Assembly (NCBI GenBank): GCA_016200005.1
Contig: JACQFP010000078.1
Location: 62,001-126,000 of the forward strand
Length of the DNA stretch: 64,000 bases
From: Verrucomicrobiota bacterium
GTDB lineage: Bacteria > Verrucomicrobiota > Verrucomicrobiia > Limisphaerales > PALSA-1396
Direction of reading: 5' to 3'
The translations under genes were made by a program, and so were the position numbers. The notes under the pieces are model-generated. The model did not search any database and had not been told where the DNA came from. It saw only the letters and a program-made list of their open reading frames with translations. Positions 9,152 to 17,726 of this stretch are shown in pieces. Positions within the stretch are counted from its first letter, which is position 1. Each line of letters starts with the position of its first letter.

Positions 9152-9997
9152 TCAGCCAGATTTCATCTTCGCGCGGAGAAAGTCGCGGAGCTGAATCGTT
9201 TCCGAGAGGTTGTCCACTTCATTACAGTGTTCCCAATCAATCCACACGTATTCGACACCCACATAGCCGCGGTAGTCAGCCTTCCGCATTGCGCGAAGGA
9301 CGCGGGCGTAGTCGATGGTGTTCTGCTGAAACGAGGTTTGCAACCGGCCTTTGCGCGCGCCGCGGGCATGGAAGTGCGACGCGTGCGCGATGAGCGGTTC
9401 GACCGCGCGATCCGGCAGACCGGCGCGGGTGAAGTGCGTGTAGTCGAGCGTCAGTGTCAGGCCGGGCACGTCGCGCACGAGACGCAACGCCGCTTTCGGA
9501 TCCGGCGCGATGGAACCGACGTGAGCTTCGATGCTGAAAACGATGCGATGCTGATTCGCCTGCTCGACGCGCCACGCCAGTTCAGCGCAAGTGCGATGCC
9601 ACGAATCGGACGGTGACTCGCCGTCAAAGTTCACGCCGGGCAGCGTGGTAACATGCTTCGCGCCGGCGGCGGCGGCGTAATCCAACGTCTTGAGGAACCA
9701 ATTCCGTGCCCGTTGCCGACGCGCCGCTTCCGGATGATTGATGGCGTACGGGATGAAACTTGGGTTCATTTGCAGAAATACATCCGCGCATCGCAGCCCG
9801 CGATCCGCCAGCTTGCGACCCAGTTGTCTTCCCGACTTCACCGGCGAGACAAAAACTCTCGAAGGCCACAGATGCGAGCGGCCCTCGAACAGCCCGATGT
9901 CCACGCCGTCGAACTCCAGCATGGCAATCAAGTCCAGGACCTTGTCGTGCGGCAACAAGGGGAACGCGAAATCAGCACAAGCGAGTTTCCACTTCAT
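9152..9997 (-). CDS. Sugar phosphate isomerase/epimerase (xylose isomerase-like TIM barrel)
   Basis: About 281 residues. The start at 9997 overlaps the upstream SDR stop by 4 bases (ATGA) and follows a good Shine-Dalgarno (AGGAAAGG). Family marks include MKWKLACADFAFPLL at the N-terminus, FDGVDIGLFEG, KHVTTLPG, FSIEAHVGSI, LTLDYTHF and GYVGVEYVWIDW, with Glu, Asp and His residues at strand ends as in AP-endonuclease-2-type barrels that bind divalent metals. It probably isomerises or epimerises a keto-sugar in the pathway. The specific reaction is not readable. Confidence 0.8.
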   Translation of the reverse strand: MKWKLACADFAFPLLPHDKVLDLIAMLEFDGVDIGLFEGRSHLWPSRVFVSPVKSGRQLGRKLADRGLRCADVFLQMNPSFIPYAINHPEAARRQRARNWFLKTLDYAAAAGAKHVTTLPGVNFDGESPSDSWHRTCAELAWRVEQANQHRIVFSIEAHVGSIAPDPKAALRLVRDVPGLTLTLDYTHFTRAGLPDRAVEPLIAHASHFHARGARKGRLQTSFQQNTIDYARVLRAMRKADYRGYVGVEYVWIDWEHCNEVDNLSETIQLRDFLRAKMKSG

Positions 9998-10992
9998 AGT
10001 TTGCCCTTTCCTGATTTGCCGCCCGCCATGAACGCCGTCCGTCCGTGGGTTTCCCACTCGGCGGCTGTGAGGTAACCGGCGTCAATGACCAGCGTCGTAC
10101 CGGTGATGCCCGACGAATCCTCGCAGCTCAAGAACAGAATGGTCTTGGCGACATCGTGCGGCGTCAACGACACGCCCATCGGCACGCGGCGCAGGCGATT
10201 CCGCAACGTGGCCTCCGGGTCCGCAGTCGCATTCAAGTGTTCGCGCAGCATCGGCGTGTCGGTGATGCCGGGGCAGACACAGTTGCAACGGATACCGTCG
10301 GCCGCGTAGTCGAGCGCGATGGATTTGGTGAGGCCGACCACGGCGTGCTTCGTGGTCGTATAGACGGGCGTCAGCGCCTGCCCGACGAAGCTGCTGATCG
10401 AGCCGACGTTGACAATGCAGCCGCGTCCGCTCCGGCGCAGATGCGGGATCGCGTGTTTGGTGGCGAAGAACATGGACTTCACATTGACACTCATCACGTG
10501 ATCCCACTGCCGCTCGGTGTATTCGTGCAGCGCCTTGATATGCACCAGGCCCGCGTTGTTGACAATGATGTCCAGGCGGCCGAAATGCTCAACCGTCCGG
10601 CGAATGGAAGTGTGTACCTGCCGTTCGTTGCTCACATCACAAGCAATGGAAAGAGCTTCGCCGCCCGCCACTTTCAACTCGCCCGCAATCTGCCGGCTCA
10701 CCGCCAGACGCCGTCCGACCAGCGCGACCTTGGCGCCTTCGCGAGCAAACAACCGCGCCGTGGCCTCGCCAATGCCGGAGGTGGCTCCACTGATCCACGC
10801 GACTTTGTTTTCAAGTCTGCCCAGTATCCGTGTAGTGCAGCCCGTCCCGGCTGCGAGTTGCGGCAGCGTCCCGCTGCCCGCACTAACACCCGGCGGGACG
10901 CCGGGCGAACTCGCAGGCGAGGACGCCTGCGCCACCCCGCTCCCAGATTCACGGCTGCGATGCACGATCCCGGAATGCTGGAGGTTGCCCAT
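9994..10992 (-). CDS. SDR family oxidoreductase with repeat-encoded N-terminal extension
   Basis: 332 residues, of which about 275 form a classical SDR: SGATSGIGEATA, the DVSNE segment, NNAG, GSISS, the catalytic YTTTK and a C-terminal VIDAGYLTAAEWE. The domain starts at ENKVAWISGATSG, but no ATG, GTG or TTG lies just ahead of it. The only good start is 10992, which is 5 bp after the upstream dehydrogenase stop. The roughly 45 residues in between (including AQASSPASSPGVPPGV) are translated from the palindromic repeat at 10830-10936. In the inferred rhamnose pathway this could be the rhamnose or deoxyrhamnonate dehydrogenase. Confidence 0.82.
   Translation of the reverse strand: MGNLQHSGIVHRSRESGSGVAQASSPASSPGVPPGVSAGSGTLPQLAAGTGCTTRILGRLENKVAWISGATSGIGEATARLFAREGAKVALVGRRLAVSRQIAGELKVAGGEALSIACDVSNERQVHTSIRRTVEHFGRLDIIVNNAGLVHIKALHEYTERQWDHVMSVNVKSMFFATKHAIPHLRRSGRGCIVNVGSISSFVGQALTPVYTTTKHAVVGLTKSIALDYAADGIRCNCVCPGITDTPMLREHLNATADPEATLRNRLRRVPMGVSLTPHDVAKTILFLSCEDSSGITGTTLVIDAGYLTAAEWETHGRTAFMAGGKSGKGKL
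10830..10936. repeat. Double hairpin repeat (family E) translated in frame
   Basis: Two adjacent imperfect palindromes, one around GGCAGCGTCCCGCTGCC and one around CCCGGCGGGACGCCGGGC, plus GCAGGCGAGGACGCCTGC. They lie inside the 5' part of the SDR frame and are read through without a stop. Confidence 0.7.
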
Positions 10993-10997
10993 AAGGT

Positions 10998-12044
10998 CTA
11001 GTGAGAATGTTGTTTCCGAAACCGCGCCCACCTCGCCTGAAAGCCTGCCCGCTCGAAGACTTCGGGGTTCAGCACGCCGTGCGGCCGCGCGCCGAGCGAA
11101 AGATCCACCATCACCTGGCACGCGGCTCGCCCGATGTCTCGGAACATCTCGTCGGTCCATGCGATGCTGTGCGGCGCGAGCAACACGTTGTCAAGATCAG
11201 CGAAGCGAGACGGTGCGGTGACCGGCTCCTGCGCAAAGCAGTCAAGGGCTGCTCCCGCGATGCGTCGGTTCTTCAGCACGTCATACAGCGCGTCCTCGTC
11301 CACGATGCCGCCACGCGCGGTGTTCAGCAGATACGCGTCCGGTTTCATCAACGCCAGTTGCTGTGCTCCGAGGAGGCCGCGCGTCTTTTCGGTGAGCGGA
11401 CAGTGAATGGAAACAAAGTCGGCTTGCCGGAGCAATTCTTCCAGGCTGACCAAACGCGCGCTGGCCTTCGCCGCCATCTCCTCATTGACGAACGGGTCGA
11501 ACGCCAATGGCTGCTTCATCCCAAAGCCGCGCAGCAGTTCAATCGTCTTGCGCGCGATGCCGCCGAGGCCAATCACACCGAGCGTGCGGTCGCGCAATTC
11601 GCGGCCCATGTGCTTCGCGCGCTCGTCCCACTGGCCCGTGCGCACGAGCCGGTCCTTGATGCGGACGTTGTGGCTCAGCGCGATCATCCAGCCGACGGTC
11701 GCCTCGGCTACGGGCCGGTCCACCGCACCGACCGTGATGGTTACGAGCACGTCAGCCACAGTGCAGGCTTTGACATCCACCGAATCATAACCGACGCCGA
11801 ACCGCGCCACGACGAGAAGATTGTCGGCCTTCGCCACGCTTTCGGCGGTGACTGCCGGCGTCAGCACGATCACACCTTGCGCATTGCCAATCTGGTCCGC
11901 ACCGATTTGTTTGCGGTGCTCTTGGAAAACGCGCTGTTCGATGTGCGGCTGTTCCGCCAGCACCGACAATCCGATGTCCTGATACTTGCACGCGCCTTTG
12001 CTGTCGTAGAAATCGGCGGTCAAGGTGACGATGAACTTACTCAT
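10998..12044 (-). CDS. D-isomer-specific 2-hydroxyacid dehydrogenase family protein
   Basis: 348 residues from the ATG at 12044 (MSKFIVTLTADFYDSKG). The longer frame to 12107 is repeat sequence and should not be annotated. The NAD-binding motif GVIGLGGIARKTIELL sits near 160. The catalytic Arg is in LLNTARGGIVDED, Glu in CFAQEP and His in APHSIAWTDEM, so the active-site triad is intact. The gene is followed after 5 bp by the SDR gene. In this context it may oxidise or reduce a hydroxy-acid intermediate, such as a sugar acid. Closest alternatives are phosphoglycerate or hydroxypyruvate dehydrogenases. Confidence 0.87.
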   Translation of the reverse strand: MSKFIVTLTADFYDSKGACKYQDIGLSVLAEQPHIEQRVFQEHRKQIGADQIGNAQGVIVLTPAVTAESVAKADNLLVVARFGVGYDSVDVKACTVADVLVTITVGAVDRPVAEATVGWMIALSHNVRIKDRLVRTGQWDERAKHMGRELRDRTLGVIGLGGIARKTIELLRGFGMKQPLAFDPFVNEEMAAKASARLVSLEELLRQADFVSIHCPLTEKTRGLLGAQQLALMKPDAYLLNTARGGIVDEDALYDVLKNRRIAGAALDCFAQEPVTAPSRFADLDNVLLAPHSIAWTDEMFRDIGRAACQVMVDLSLGARPHGVLNPEVFERAGFQARWARFRKQHSH

Positions 12045-12056
12045 GGCCAATGGCAG

Positions 12057-12123
12057 ACAAGCTGAAGCTTGAACTCCAACGAACCACAACCCGCCGCTGG
12101 AGTTCAAGCTTTAGCTTGTTCGG
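12057..12123. repeat. Palindromic repeat, family A, copy 1
   Basis: Inverted arms ACAAGCTGAAGCTTGAACTC (12057-12076) and GAGTTCAAGCTTTAGCTTGT (12100-12119). The same arms in the opposite order occur inside the RhaT-type gene at 14536-14599. Confidence 0.8.
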
Positions 12124-12206
12124 CGGTGTGAGCATCAACTTTCGTGCGCTCTTGCAGCCAGAGATGTTGTCCGCCCTCACCCGTTTCATCAACCTGCTGG
12201 CAACCC

Positions 12207-12284
12207 AACCCACCCCTGACCCCTCCCAGGAGGGGAACAAGTCACCGTGTGCCGCTCCCCTCCTGGAAGGAGTTGGGGGTGGGT
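12207..12284. repeat. Palindromic repeat, family B, copy 1
   Basis: Begins ACCCACCCCTGACCCCTCCC and ends in the mirror GTTGGGGGTGGGT. A copy at 45666-45743 lies in frame inside an RND permease gene, and a divergent copy lies at about 47541-47617. Confidence 0.8.
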
Positions 12285-12317
12285 TCATGGGTTTGAGGCG
12301 CGGAATTTTCCGCTGGA

Positions 12318-12452
12318 GAATTCTCTCCCCCAGGAGAGGGAAATCACTATCGCATGTCTGGAAAAAGTCAGTGGACGATGAACGCTCTCCAGTGCTGAAA
12401 AAGTTTCTCCCTCTCCTTGGGGGAGAGGGCCGGGGTGAAGGCGAGCGTTTCA
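12318..12452. repeat. CTCTCCC...GGGAGAGGG repeats, family D
   Basis: Two G/C-rich palindromes (around 12320-12345 and 12405-12445) of the type CCCTCTCC...GGGAGAGGGC. The same family flanks the DUF559 gene near 51.2-51.8 kb. Confidence 0.65.
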
Positions 12453-12465
12453 TAGTACTGAATTA

Positions 12466-14130
12466 TTAAGAACTTTCTTTCCACGGATTGCCTTCCACCG
12501 TGGCGCAATGTTCATCCACAATGACGCGCTCCGGCACTGGTCCGGCATAAACCCAGATCATGGCCATCGGTTCCTTGCTCTCGTTGATGAAGTAATGGAC
12601 GCGCCCGCGCGGTTGCAGCGCCGTGTTGCAACCGGACTGTTGATAGCGGCGTCCCTCCACGATGCAAACCGCAGTGCCTTCGATGATGCAGATGGACTCG
12701 TCGAAATCATGAAAGTGCGCCGGCAAACGCCCGCCCGGCTGGAACAAACCGTAGCCACCGCTCATTTCGATGCCCGGCATGAGGTTTTTGTTGAAGTGGT
12801 CAATGAAACTCGTCCCCGGCCCGGCCTCGGATCGCGGCGCGGTGGCATGGCGCGTCACGCGCTCTTTTCCGGGAACATGGGCGGGTTCGTTTGGCATCGC
12901 GCGACGCTCGAACGGAGTTGAAACCAAATCACGACCCGGAGACTCCGAAGCCAGCGCGACGTGAACCACGCCGCGTCCAGTGGGCGAATCGTTCCAAGCA
13001 GAATGCGCCAGACCTCGCGGGATGACGATAGTGTCGAGCAGGCCGAGTGAATATTCCCGGCCTTCCACCGCCACGATCGCCGTTCCCGAAAGCACGGTGA
13101 TGGATTCGCTGACGGGATGAGTGTGATACGGCAGCTTCGCGTCCGGCTCGAACGTTACGAGACCCGTCGTCAGATTTCGCGCGCCGTTATGTTTCCCGAC
13201 CAGGCAGTCGAGGGAAACGCCTGGCGCAAGGTCGACCGGTGGATTTTTCCCCGGCTGGTTCATCGTTTCCGCACGGTCGGGGCGCAGCGATTCCGGCGGG
13301 CGCGGCAAAGGAGTAATTGGCAGCGTGGTTTTGTCCGGCACAAACGTCGCGGACATTGGCCGGTCGCGGCCCACAACACCGAGTGCGGCGTGCAGACTGC
13401 GCAAAAGCAATCCGCTGTCCGAGCCGACCCCCAACATGCGAAAGCCTTGCAACCGGCGTTCGATCAGATTTTCGTGGCTCGTCGCCATGATGCCGCAGTC
13501 TTTGCCGTGAGCACGCAGCGAGTCTTTGATGGCTAGCAATTCTGCGGCAACTCCCGGCCCTTCCCATTGTCCGCGATGACCCGCCGTCGAGGAGTAGTCC
13601 GCCGGGCCGAAGAAAAAAAGTTCTGGGCCGTTGACCGCGCAGAGTTGCCTGATGTTGCGACCGGCGCTGACGGTTTCGATGATGGGCACGACCAGAACAT
13701 TTTCGTTGGCTTCCTGCGTGTGCTGCACCAAACACTGTCCCCAGCCCGTCGCACGCTCTGCCCCAATGCCACGAATACCCTCGGGCGGATACGTGGCGAA
13801 CGACACGGCTTGCTGGAGTTGTTCTGCCGTTTCAATCCACGGAATGACGACGCCGTCCGCGCCAATGTCCAGCGCGCGCTTGATGAGGCCGGCGTTCAAT
13901 TCGGCGACGCGCACCAACACAACCGTATCGCTGCGCACCGTGGCGCGGACGTGTTCGAGGATGTCCTTCCAATCGAGGTGGCCGTGTTCGGCATCGACGA
14001 CAATCCAGTCGAGGCCAAGCGCGACCGCCATTTCTGAAATGCTGGCCGACTCCAACGTGACCCACAGGCCGTAGATGGTTTCGTCTGCCGCGAGTTTTGC
14101 ACGCAACCTTTTGAGGGCGGACGTTTTCAT
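12466..14130 (-). CDS. HpcH/HpaI aldolase fused to two cupin domains
   Basis: 554 residues. Residues 1-255 form a class II HpcH/HpaI pyruvate aldolase: DWIVVDAEHGHLDW (His base), LVRVAELN, DGVVIPWIETAEQ, ERATGW, PIIETVSAG (metal Glu) and FFFGPADYSST. This family includes 2-keto-3-deoxy-L-rhamnonate aldolase. A Pro-rich linker (about 270-300) leads to cupin 1 (about 300-400, HTHPVSESITVLSG, SLGLLDTIVIPRG) and cupin 2 (about 440-550, PAHFHDFDESICIIEGTA, PRGRVHYFIN). The start overlaps the symporter stop by 4 bases (ATGA), implying coupled translation. The probable reaction gives pyruvate plus lactaldehyde. The cupins may be a sugar-acid isomerase or a sensor part. Confidence 0.85.
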   Translation of the reverse strand: MKTSALKRLRAKLAADETIYGLWVTLESASISEMAVALGLDWIVVDAEHGHLDWKDILEHVRATVRSDTVVLVRVAELNAGLIKRALDIGADGVVIPWIETAEQLQQAVSFATYPPEGIRGIGAERATGWGQCLVQHTQEANENVLVVPIIETVSAGRNIRQLCAVNGPELFFFGPADYSSTAGHRGQWEGPGVAAELLAIKDSLRAHGKDCGIMATSHENLIERRLQGFRMLGVGSDSGLLLRSLHAALGVVGRDRPMSATFVPDKTTLPITPLPRPPESLRPDRAETMNQPGKNPPVDLAPGVSLDCLVGKHNGARNLTTGLVTFEPDAKLPYHTHPVSESITVLSGTAIVAVEGREYSLGLLDTIVIPRGLAHSAWNDSPTGRGVVHVALASESPGRDLVSTPFERRAMPNEPAHVPGKERVTRHATAPRSEAGPGTSFIDHFNKNLMPGIEMSGGYGLFQPGGRLPAHFHDFDESICIIEGTAVCIVEGRRYQQSGCNTALQPRGRVHYFINESKEPMAMIWVYAGPVPERVIVDEHCATVEGNPWKESS

Positions 14131-15359
14131 TTGGTATCGACCGTAGCCGCGGACGTGAGTCCGCTCTGGACTATTTCCGCGGAAGAAGAATGAGCGGACT
14201 CACGTCCGCTGCTACGATGTTCAGGGAGCACCGCTGGCGCTGAGCTCTCCTTCGCGAGATAATTCCCATAGCCGATGACCACGGTGGACGAAATCAGCAC
14301 GACCAAACCCAATCTCATCATCCAATGCGTGCGCCCGCTGACGCCCTTCCACTCGGCAAGAAAAACTCCTAGCAGCGTTCCAAAAATGATGATGCTGGCC
14401 ATGTGCAAGGTCCAACTGGAGAAATCGTATCGGCCCATCTTCGTCGTGCCCATGCCGTAAAAGAAGAACTGGAGATACCACAGCGTTCCGGCAAGGGCGC
14501 AGAAAAGATAGTTGGCGAGCAACGGCACGCCTTTGGGTTGGAGTTCAAGCTTTAGCTTGTCGGGGTCGTTCGAACAAGCTGAAGCTTGAACTCCAACCTC
14601 GCGATTGAGGTAGTCGCCGAAGGTTTTATTGCGGAGGTTCAATGTAAAACACCAGATGACGTTGGTCGTGAAGCCGCCGGCGAGCACGATGATGAGCACG
14701 GGCAGGTTTTTCCACAGATCGGACGCGCCATTGGTCACGGCGAGTTCGGCGATGGGTTTGCCCGCGGCAAAGCCATAGGACATGCAGGCGCTCATGATGC
14801 CGCAGACCGTCGCCACCCAGACGCCTTTCTTGAAACTGAACTCCTTGACGCTCGCCTTCTTGTCCTGCTCCGGTAGCTCGCGTTCCTTGGCCATGCCCGC
14901 GAAACCACTGATGACGATGCCCAACAAACACACCGCGACACCGCCCATGACGACCAGGCCGGAAGTCGTCTGGAGGACGCCTAAAAATTGCCCGTTGAAA
15001 ATCGGTGGCAGCAAGGTGCCAAAAGCCGCGCAATAACCGAGCGCCATCGCCGTGCCGAGCGCAAAGCCGAGGTAGCGCACCGTGAGGCCGAACATCGCGC
15101 CGCCGATGCCCCACAACACGCCGAAGAAATAACTCCAGAAAAGACTTTTCGCGGGAGCGTTGGACAAAGTCGTCAGGACATTCGGCACTGCGAGAAGGGC
15201 AATGATCCACGGCGCAACAATCCAACTGAACACGCCGCCGACAATCCAGTAACTTTCCCACGACCAATGTTTCACCTTGCGGTAAGGCAAATAGAAAATC
15301 GCCGACATCAGCCCGCCAATGGCATGGAGCAAAACGCCGAGTGGAGGATTTGGGATCAT
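14127..15359 (-). CDS. rhaT: RhaT-type L-rhamnose/proton symporter carrying two in-frame repeats
   Basis: 410 residues with about ten membrane segments. Rhamnose-transporter signatures are clear: GLMSAIFYLPYRKVKHWSWE at the N-terminus, LFWSYFFGVLWGIGG, GTAMALGYCAAFGTLLPPIF, GTLWYLQFFFYGMGTTKMG and SSWTLHMASIIIFGTLLGV. Two stretches are foreign: residues about 254-274 (VGVQASACSND...KLKLELQ) come from repeat A, and the hydrophilic C-terminal tail comes from the palindrome at 14142-14216. Both keep frame and fall outside membrane segments, so the protein may still work. It is first in the operon, and its stop overlaps the aldolase start. Confidence 0.88.
   Translation of the reverse strand: MIPNPPLGVLLHAIGGLMSAIFYLPYRKVKHWSWESYWIVGGVFSWIVAPWIIALLAVPNVLTTLSNAPAKSLFWSYFFGVLWGIGGAMFGLTVRYLGFALGTAMALGYCAAFGTLLPPIFNGQFLGVLQTTSGLVVMGGVAVCLLGIVISGFAGMAKERELPEQDKKASVKEFSFKKGVWVATVCGIMSACMSYGFAAGKPIAELAVTNGASDLWKNLPVLIIVLAGGFTTNVIWCFTLNLRNKTFGDYLNREVGVQASACSNDPDKLKLELQPKGVPLLANYLFCALAGTLWYLQFFFYGMGTTKMGRYDFSSWTLHMASIIIFGTLLGVFLAEWKGVSGRTHWMMRLGLVVLISSTVVIGYGNYLAKESSAPAVLPEHRSSGRESAHSSSAEIVQSGLTSAATVDTK
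14142..14216. repeat. Inverted repeat (GCGGACGTGAGTCCGC type) in the 3' end of rhaT
   Basis: Arms 14142-14165 and 14193-14216 are 24-nt inverted repeats with one mismatch, separated by 27 bases. They encode the last hydrophilic residues of the symporter. A half copy (ACTCACGTCCGCTGCTGCC) abuts the kinase stop codon at 25982-26000. Confidence 0.85.
14536..14599. repeat. Palindromic repeat, family A, copy 2, in frame inside rhaT
   Basis: Arms GGAGTTCAAGCTTTAGCTTG (from 14540) and CAAGCTGAAGCTTGAACTCC (to 14595) flank a short spacer. The inserted peptide is about 21 codons, so frame is kept. Confidence 0.85.
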
Positions 15360-15381
15360 ATAATCAGGCTATCGTATAAAA

Positions 15382-15654
15382 TCAGGGTTCATAGGTGATT
15401 GCTCCTCCCAATTCATGGCTAAGCTTCTTCAAAACTGAAATGACATCTTCATCGCGATTGTAGTGACGTCAACTTATGTCTGCTTGTATGCCAAAGACGT
15501 TCGGGATTTCCAGCTCCACCAACGAAAAGTAAGCAATCGGATCTCCTGTCACGTCCTTCAAAAGCCACGTATCTGCGTGGCCGGGAAGAACCGAATTCAG
15601 TGCTGCGACTGCATTACTGCGAGACTGAATAGGCGAGAGAAAATAGGACTTCAT
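15382..15654 (-). pseudogene. Small uncharacterised gene broken by an in-frame TGA
   Basis: Reading from ATG 15654 gives 61 residues ending GIQADIS, then TGA at 15471-15469. In the same frame the sequence continues as RHYNRDEDVISVLKKLSHEL and about 8 more residues to a TGA at 15384-15382. The downstream part has normal protein composition and a sensible end, so one nonsense change (for example GGA to TGA, giving SGRHYN) most likely split a gene of about 90 codons. I do not recognise the family with confidence. It is isolated between the aldehyde dehydrogenase and symporter genes. A sequencing error is possible. Confidence 0.5.
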
Positions 15655-15725
15655 AGCGGCGTCCGGCCTTGCAGCCAGTGATCATTTCGCCCTCTAACAC
15701 ATCTCATGTTTTGGACCGCAAGACA

Positions 15726-17213
15726 TCACGCCAACGGGCGCGCGACGGTTTGGTTGCGGAGATAATCTGATAGTGTTTCCGGTCCGAGAACGCCGCCGCC
15801 GCATCCGCTCAGATTGCAGCCGGCGTAAGGCATGCCGTGCGCGAAAAGATTGTGGGCGTTGATCCAACTGTTGCCTGCCACCATCTGTTCTGCGACACGG
15901 TTCGCGCGGTCGAGGTTGTTGCTCCAAACACTGTTGGCGAGGCCGTAAGTGGAACTGTTGACCAGTTCGACAACCTTGTCCTCGTCGTTGAACGACATCA
16001 CGTAGGCGACCGGCCCGAAAATTTCTTCGCGCGCGCAGACGTTGCCGGGATCGCCGGTCAGCAGCGCCGGCTTGACGTAATAACCCTGCTCGTGACCCTT
16101 GACTTCCGCGCGTCCACCCGCAAGCAGAAGTTTCGCGCCGGCTTTCACACCTTTGTCGAGATAGCCCAGTACCCGCGCGCGTTGCTTCTCGCTGACGACC
16201 GGGCCGATGTTCGTGTCCGGCTCTGCGCCATAACCGATCTTCATCCCGCCGAGCGTGGCTGTGGCCTTTTCCACAAACTTGTCGCGAATTTTTTCATGCA
16301 CCAGCCAGCGCGTGGCGGTGCAACAAACCTGCCCGGCATTGAGCGTGACCGCTCCCGCGAGCGCTTCGGCCACGGCATCCACGTTCACGTCGTCGAAAAT
16401 CACCGCTGCGCCTTTGCCGCCCAGCTCTAGTTTCACGGGCACGAGATTTTTTCCGCACGCTTCCGCGATGAGGCGTCCCACTTCCGGCGATCCGGTGAAC
16501 GACATGCGTTTGAGTCCCGGATGCCGCGCGAGCGCCGCACCCGAAGTTTCGCCGAAGCCGGTGACAACATTGATGACACCCGGCGGCACACCGGCTTCTT
16601 CCGCCAGTTTGGCGAAGTAGAGCGTGGAAAGCGGAGTGTCTTCGGCGGGTTTGATGACCACGGTATTACCGGCGGCCAGCGCGGGGGCGACGCCCCAGCC
16701 CACGAGCAGGAACGGAAAGTTCCAGGGAAAAATAAATCCGCAGACGCCATAAGGCACCCGGACCGTGTGCGCATCAAATCCGGACACGGCAATCGGTTCG
16801 CGGCGACGCGTGTGCACGGCGAGGTCGGCGTAGTAGCGGAAGGTCTGCGCGGCGTGCGGCACGTCGAAGGCGGCGGCCTGGCCGCGCGGCTTGCCGACAT
16901 CGAGCGACTCGATTTGCGCGAGAACTTCCTGCTGTTTGATAATGAGGTCAGCGAGGCGATGGAGAATCACCGCCCGATCATTGACCGGCATCGTGGCCCA
17001 GCCGCTTTTTCGGAAGGCAGTTTGCGCGGCGGAAACCGCCGCGTCCACGTCCGCAACGTCACCGGCCGCCACGCGGGCGAGGACGGTGCCGTTGCCGGGA
17101 TCACGCGTCTCGAAGGTTTCTCCGCTGACGGCCTCAGTCCATCGCCCAGCGATGAACATTGGGAGAGGTTGGGTGGAGAGGAATTTTGTAACTTCCGGAT
17201 TCAGGTCTGGCAT
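15726..17213 (-). CDS. NAD(P)-dependent aldehyde dehydrogenase
   Basis: 495 residues, full length for the ALDH superfamily. Motifs: [40 protein letters not shown], catalytic Glu in KLELGGKGA, catalytic Cys in [11 protein letters not shown] and [13 protein letters not shown]. It lies upstream of and in the same direction as the rhamnose block, separated by about 370 bp that hold a pseudogene. An aldehyde dehydrogenase acting on L-lactaldehyde would complete the aldolase reaction, so lactaldehyde is the leading substrate guess. Betaine or other aldehydes remain possible. Confidence 0.9.
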   Translation of the reverse strand: MPDLNPEVTKFLSTQPLPMFIAGRWTEAVSGETFETRDPGNGTVLARVAAGDVADVDAAVSAAQTAFRKSGWATMPVNDRAVILHRLADLIIKQQEVLAQIESLDVGKPRGQAAAFDVPHAAQTFRYYADLAVHTRRREPIAVSGFDAHTVRVPYGVCGFIFPWNFPFLLVGWGVAPALAAGNTVVIKPAEDTPLSTLYFAKLAEEAGVPPGVINVVTGFGETSGAALARHPGLKRMSFTGSPEVGRLIAEACGKNLVPVKLELGGKGAAVIFDDVNVDAVAEALAGAVTLNAGQVCCTATRWLVHEKIRDKFVEKATATLGGMKIGYGAEPDTNIGPVVSEKQRARVLGYLDKGVKAGAKLLLAGGRAEVKGHEQGYYVKPALLTGDPGNVCAREEIFGPVAYVMSFNDEDKVVELVNSSTYGLANSVWSNNLDRANRVAEQMVAGNSWINAHNLFAHGMPYAGCNLSGCGGGVLGPETLSDYLRNQTVARPLA

Positions 17214-17726
17214 AACTCAATTTTGGCAACGGTTTCAAACCCAATCGGGCAAAAGCCCGTTCGCAACGGCACGTGTGTTCCGCCGGATGGGTCGCCGTGA
17301 ATTCTAGCAAGGCGGGGAAGCGCGGCAATACAATTAAGCCCGAAATCCGAATGTGGGTTCGGGGCCACTTTGCCAACGGCAGCCGATTTCTTCCGCGGAG
17401 CGCGCGGATACGACGGGCGAGACGACTCCATTGGCAAGACCCATCACGCATTATGCGCTTGAATTTATCGCCGTCCCGGTCAAGCGTTTTTCGTGATCAC
17501 TCTCTGCTCCGCCGCCCAGACTCGTTCCTGGCCTTTTGGGACCCAAGCCAAAGTCAGGAAGAACGCACGCCGGCTGGCGATGATCCGATCGCTCCTTGCG
17601 TGGCTTGGCGTCTTCGAAGTGAGCGGAAAAGGCGCGCACGCCTTCGCCCCGCGCCTCAAAACCAAGCCCGAACCTGCCGTGATGGATTGGCAGGGCATAA
17701 CGCTCAAGCCAGCGGAAGGGCAATTC
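17214..17726. other. Intergenic region between divergent genes
   Basis: 513 bases between the aldehyde dehydrogenase start (minus) and the prepilin-like start (plus). It must hold both promoters, but I could not identify a convincing -35/-10 pair or operator. The prepilin frame stays open upstream to 17493, yet that part has no signal sequence or domain and I regard it as non-coding. Confidence 0.5.

Larger units (their letters stand above)
12045..12465. other. Gene-free junction packed with three repeat families
   Basis: 421 bases between the aldolase-cupin stop and the dehydrogenase start. It contains family A at 12057-12123, family B at 12207-12284 and family D at about 12318-12452. The roughly 138-codon frames seen on both strands are translations of these repeats, not genes. 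Whatever promoter or readthrough links the two flanking genes must act across this block. Confidence 0.7.

Noticed and set aside
12037-12469. Overlapping frames of about 138 codons on both strands
   Set aside because: They are made entirely of palindromic repeats A, B and D.
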